Shown here in pieces: positions 62,659-64,000 of a DNA stretch of 64,000 nucleotides. The notes beneath the pieces are model-generated. The model had not been told where the DNA came from. It saw nothing but the letters and a program-made list of their open reading frames with translations, and did no database searches. A program made the translations under genes and the position numbers. Within the stretch, counting starts at the first letter, position 1, and every line of letters begins with the position of its first letter. Origin of the DNA: Stutzerimonas stutzeri (GTDB lineage: Bacteria; Pseudomonadota; Gammaproteobacteria; Pseudomonadales; Pseudomonadaceae); contig NZ_CP139348.1 of assembly GCF_038561965.1 (NCBI RefSeq), positions 4,526,001-4,590,000 on the forward strand. Direction: 5' to 3'.

Positions 62659-63498
62659 ATGACTGGCAATTCAAAAGTCCACCATGGCGTGCCCGCCCAA
62701 AGCCTGACTGTATTGAAACCGCAGAAGCTGGGACGGCATCACCACAAGATTCCGCAGTACATCAAGGAAAGCACCAACAAGAACCCGCGCCTGATTGGCG
62801 ACTATTTCCTGCGCAACTATCGGATCAACCTCGAACTGAACAAGATCAATGTTCAGGAAGAGCGCAGTGAAGAGCCGGACTGCATCTATCGTTCGGCCAT
62901 GGGGAAAGTTGGTTTCTCCATCGATCGCGCACTGCTTACCGAAGCGCTGGAGTGTTATTACGGCGGCACCGTAGTGGCCAGCCAGGACACGCCGCCGATC
63001 AGTACCTCAGAACAGCGCATGCGCAATCGTCTGGGCATGGACATCACCGACATATTTGCTCGCTCGATATTGTCCGGCGATACGTTCGGCAAGCTCGACA
63101 GCTATCGCAACGACTACGAGGAAACCAGCTGGGAGTATGTGGCGGAGTACGAGTACATCAGCCATATCACCGGTAGCCGCTCCTCGATCTACATCTATCT
63201 GGATACCGAGCTGGTCGATGAACTGACCAGTCGCCTGGCCGGCCCACCTCCGCCACGCCTGCCGGGCAATCCCATCGATCACATCAAGCATCTGCCGGTG
63301 CGCCTCGACTGCGTGGTCGCGTCGGCGCAGATGCCGCTGGCGCAGGTGCTCGCGCTGCAGCTCGACGACATCCTGATGCTGCGCCCGCTGGACCGCTACG
63401 AAGTGCGCATCAACCAGCAGAAGCTCTATCGCGGCACCATCTTCGAAGAGGACGGAGCCCTGTTCCTTACTTCACTTGAAAGCGTGAACACCCAATGA
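62659..63498 (+). CDS. fliM: Lateral FliM-like motor switch protein
   Basis: 279 residues, shorter than typical FliM (about 320-335). The middle domain and the C-terminal FliN-like domain (LDCVVASAQMPLAQVLALQLDDILML) are visible. The N-terminus (MTGNSKVHHGVPAQSLTVLKP) has no LSQxEIDALL-type CheY-binding peptide. Opens the plus-strand fliM-fliN-fliP unit, divergent from lafK. Confidence 0.83.
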   Translation: MTGNSKVHHGVPAQSLTVLKPQKLGRHHHKIPQYIKESTNKNPRLIGDYFLRNYRINLELNKINVQEERSEEPDCIYRSAMGKVGFSIDRALLTEALECYYGGTVVASQDTPPISTSEQRMRNRLGMDITDIFARSILSGDTFGKLDSYRNDYEETSWEYVAEYEYISHITGSRSSIYIYLDTELVDELTSRLAGPPPPRLPGNPIDHIKHLPVRLDCVVASAQMPLAQVLALQLDDILMLRPLDRYEVRINQQKLYRGTIFEEDGALFLTSLESVNTQ

Positions 63499-63866
63499 AC
63501 GGTCATCTTTCCGACAACGAATTCGAAAACCTCATCAACGAAGGCGACCTCAGCCTGGATAGCGCCGAGGCTCCAGCGCTCGAAGCCCCTGCCGCGGCAC
63601 CTGCACCGCGCCAGGACCTGAGCTTCTTCGGCAAGATTCCGGTGAACGTCACCCTCGAGGTCGCCTCGGCGGAAATTTCCCTCAAGGAATTGATGGAGTG
63701 CGACACCAGCAGTGTCATCGTGCTCGACAAGCTGGCCGGCGAACCACTGGACGTGAAGGTCAACGGCACCCTCTTCGCCAAAGCCGAGGTGGTGGTGATG
63801 AATGGCAGCTACGGCCTGCGCATTGTCGAGCTGTCCGGCACCAGCCTGGACGCCTTCGCCCCATGA
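63495..63866 (+). CDS. fliN: Flagellar motor switch protein FliN (lateral)
   Basis: 123 residues. Acidic N-terminus, then the conserved FliN domain (FGKIPVNVTLEVASAEISLKELMEC; SVIVLDKLAGEPLDVKVNGTLFAKAEVVVMNG). Completes the C-ring. Overlaps fliM and fliP by 4 nt each. Confidence 0.93.
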   Translation: MNGHLSDNEFENLINEGDLSLDSAEAPALEAPAAAPAPRQDLSFFGKIPVNVTLEVASAEISLKELMECDTSSVIVLDKLAGEPLDVKVNGTLFAKAEVVVMNGSYGLRIVELSGTSLDAFAP

Positions 63867-64000
63867 ACCTGCGTCGCGGGTTGAGCCTGCTCGGCCTCTT
63901 GCTGCTCGGCCTGATGCCACTGGCAGCCCAGGCCGCCGGTGGTGAGATCACCCTGTTCAACCTGAACGATACCGAGAACGGCCAGGAGTTCTCGGTGAAG
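63863..64000 (+). CDS. fliP: Flagellar export protein FliP (lateral), N-terminal part
   Basis: Only the first 46 codons are in the window; the gene continues past 64000. The hydrophobic signal (GLSLLGLLLLGLMPLAAQA) followed by a short periplasmic segment fits FliP, the membrane export-gate protein. It directly follows fliN without fliO, as in lateral clusters. Confidence 0.75.
   Translation, partial: MNLRRGLSLLGLLLLGLMPLAAQAAGGEITLFNLNDTENGQEFSVK

Overview
High-GC Gammaproteobacterial chromosome, most like the Pseudomonas stutzeri (Stutzerimonas) group. Codon use and gene families are pseudomonad, and the right half carries a second, lateral-type flagellar system, a trait long described for P. 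stutzeri. The species call is inference; no marker gene is present.

Left part (1-9402): a selenoprotein block reading left to right. It holds the respiratory formate dehydrogenase operon fdnGHI, with an in-frame UGA and a SECIS hairpin in fdnG. Then come the maturation factor fdhE, the Sec-synthesis genes selA and selB in overlapping reading frames, and the selenocysteine tRNA. Only selD is missing.

9376-11572: a ~2.2 kb AT-richer mini-island bounded by an exact 27-bp copy of the 3' end of tRNA-Sec. It holds three unfamiliar minus-strand genes arranged as two integron-style gene cassettes with attC-like sites and a possible attI remnant, but no integrase. This is the most unusual part of the left half.

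11.7-33.6 kb: mixed housekeeping and accessory genes. These include a GcvH-like/DsrE-like pair, cyclopropane fatty acid synthase, a frameshifted DksA-like gene, a SulP transporter with a tandem universal stress protein, an HD-GYP phosphodiesterase and a DctB/DctD two-component pair with an odd 271-bp gap. Further right are an ECF42-type sigma factor with its DGPF partner, a TonB-dependent receptor operon with a PepSY protein, a hybrid histidine kinase coupled to an acyl-CoA dehydrogenase, and a frameshifted lactonase. REP-like palindromes are scattered through the region.

33.6-64.0 kb: an almost complete lateral (Flag-2/Laf-like) flagellar locus. It is organised as flgBCDEFGHIJKL plus a LafW-like gene (minus), divergent flgA and flagellin (plus), and a ToxR-like membrane regulator with a small membrane partner (plus). 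Then come the operon fliD-fliS-lafX-fliK-fliL-fliA-motA-motB (minus), flgM-flgN (minus), lafK-fliEFGHIJ (minus) and divergent fliM-fliN-fliP (plus, running off the window). Good sigma-54 promoter matches stand in front of flgB and fliD. This fits a cascade in which LafK, an NtrC-type activator without a phosphorylatable receiver, drives middle genes and FliA/FlgM control late genes. No chemotaxis genes are present and the FliM lacks the CheY-binding peptide, so the motor may not be switched by CheY.
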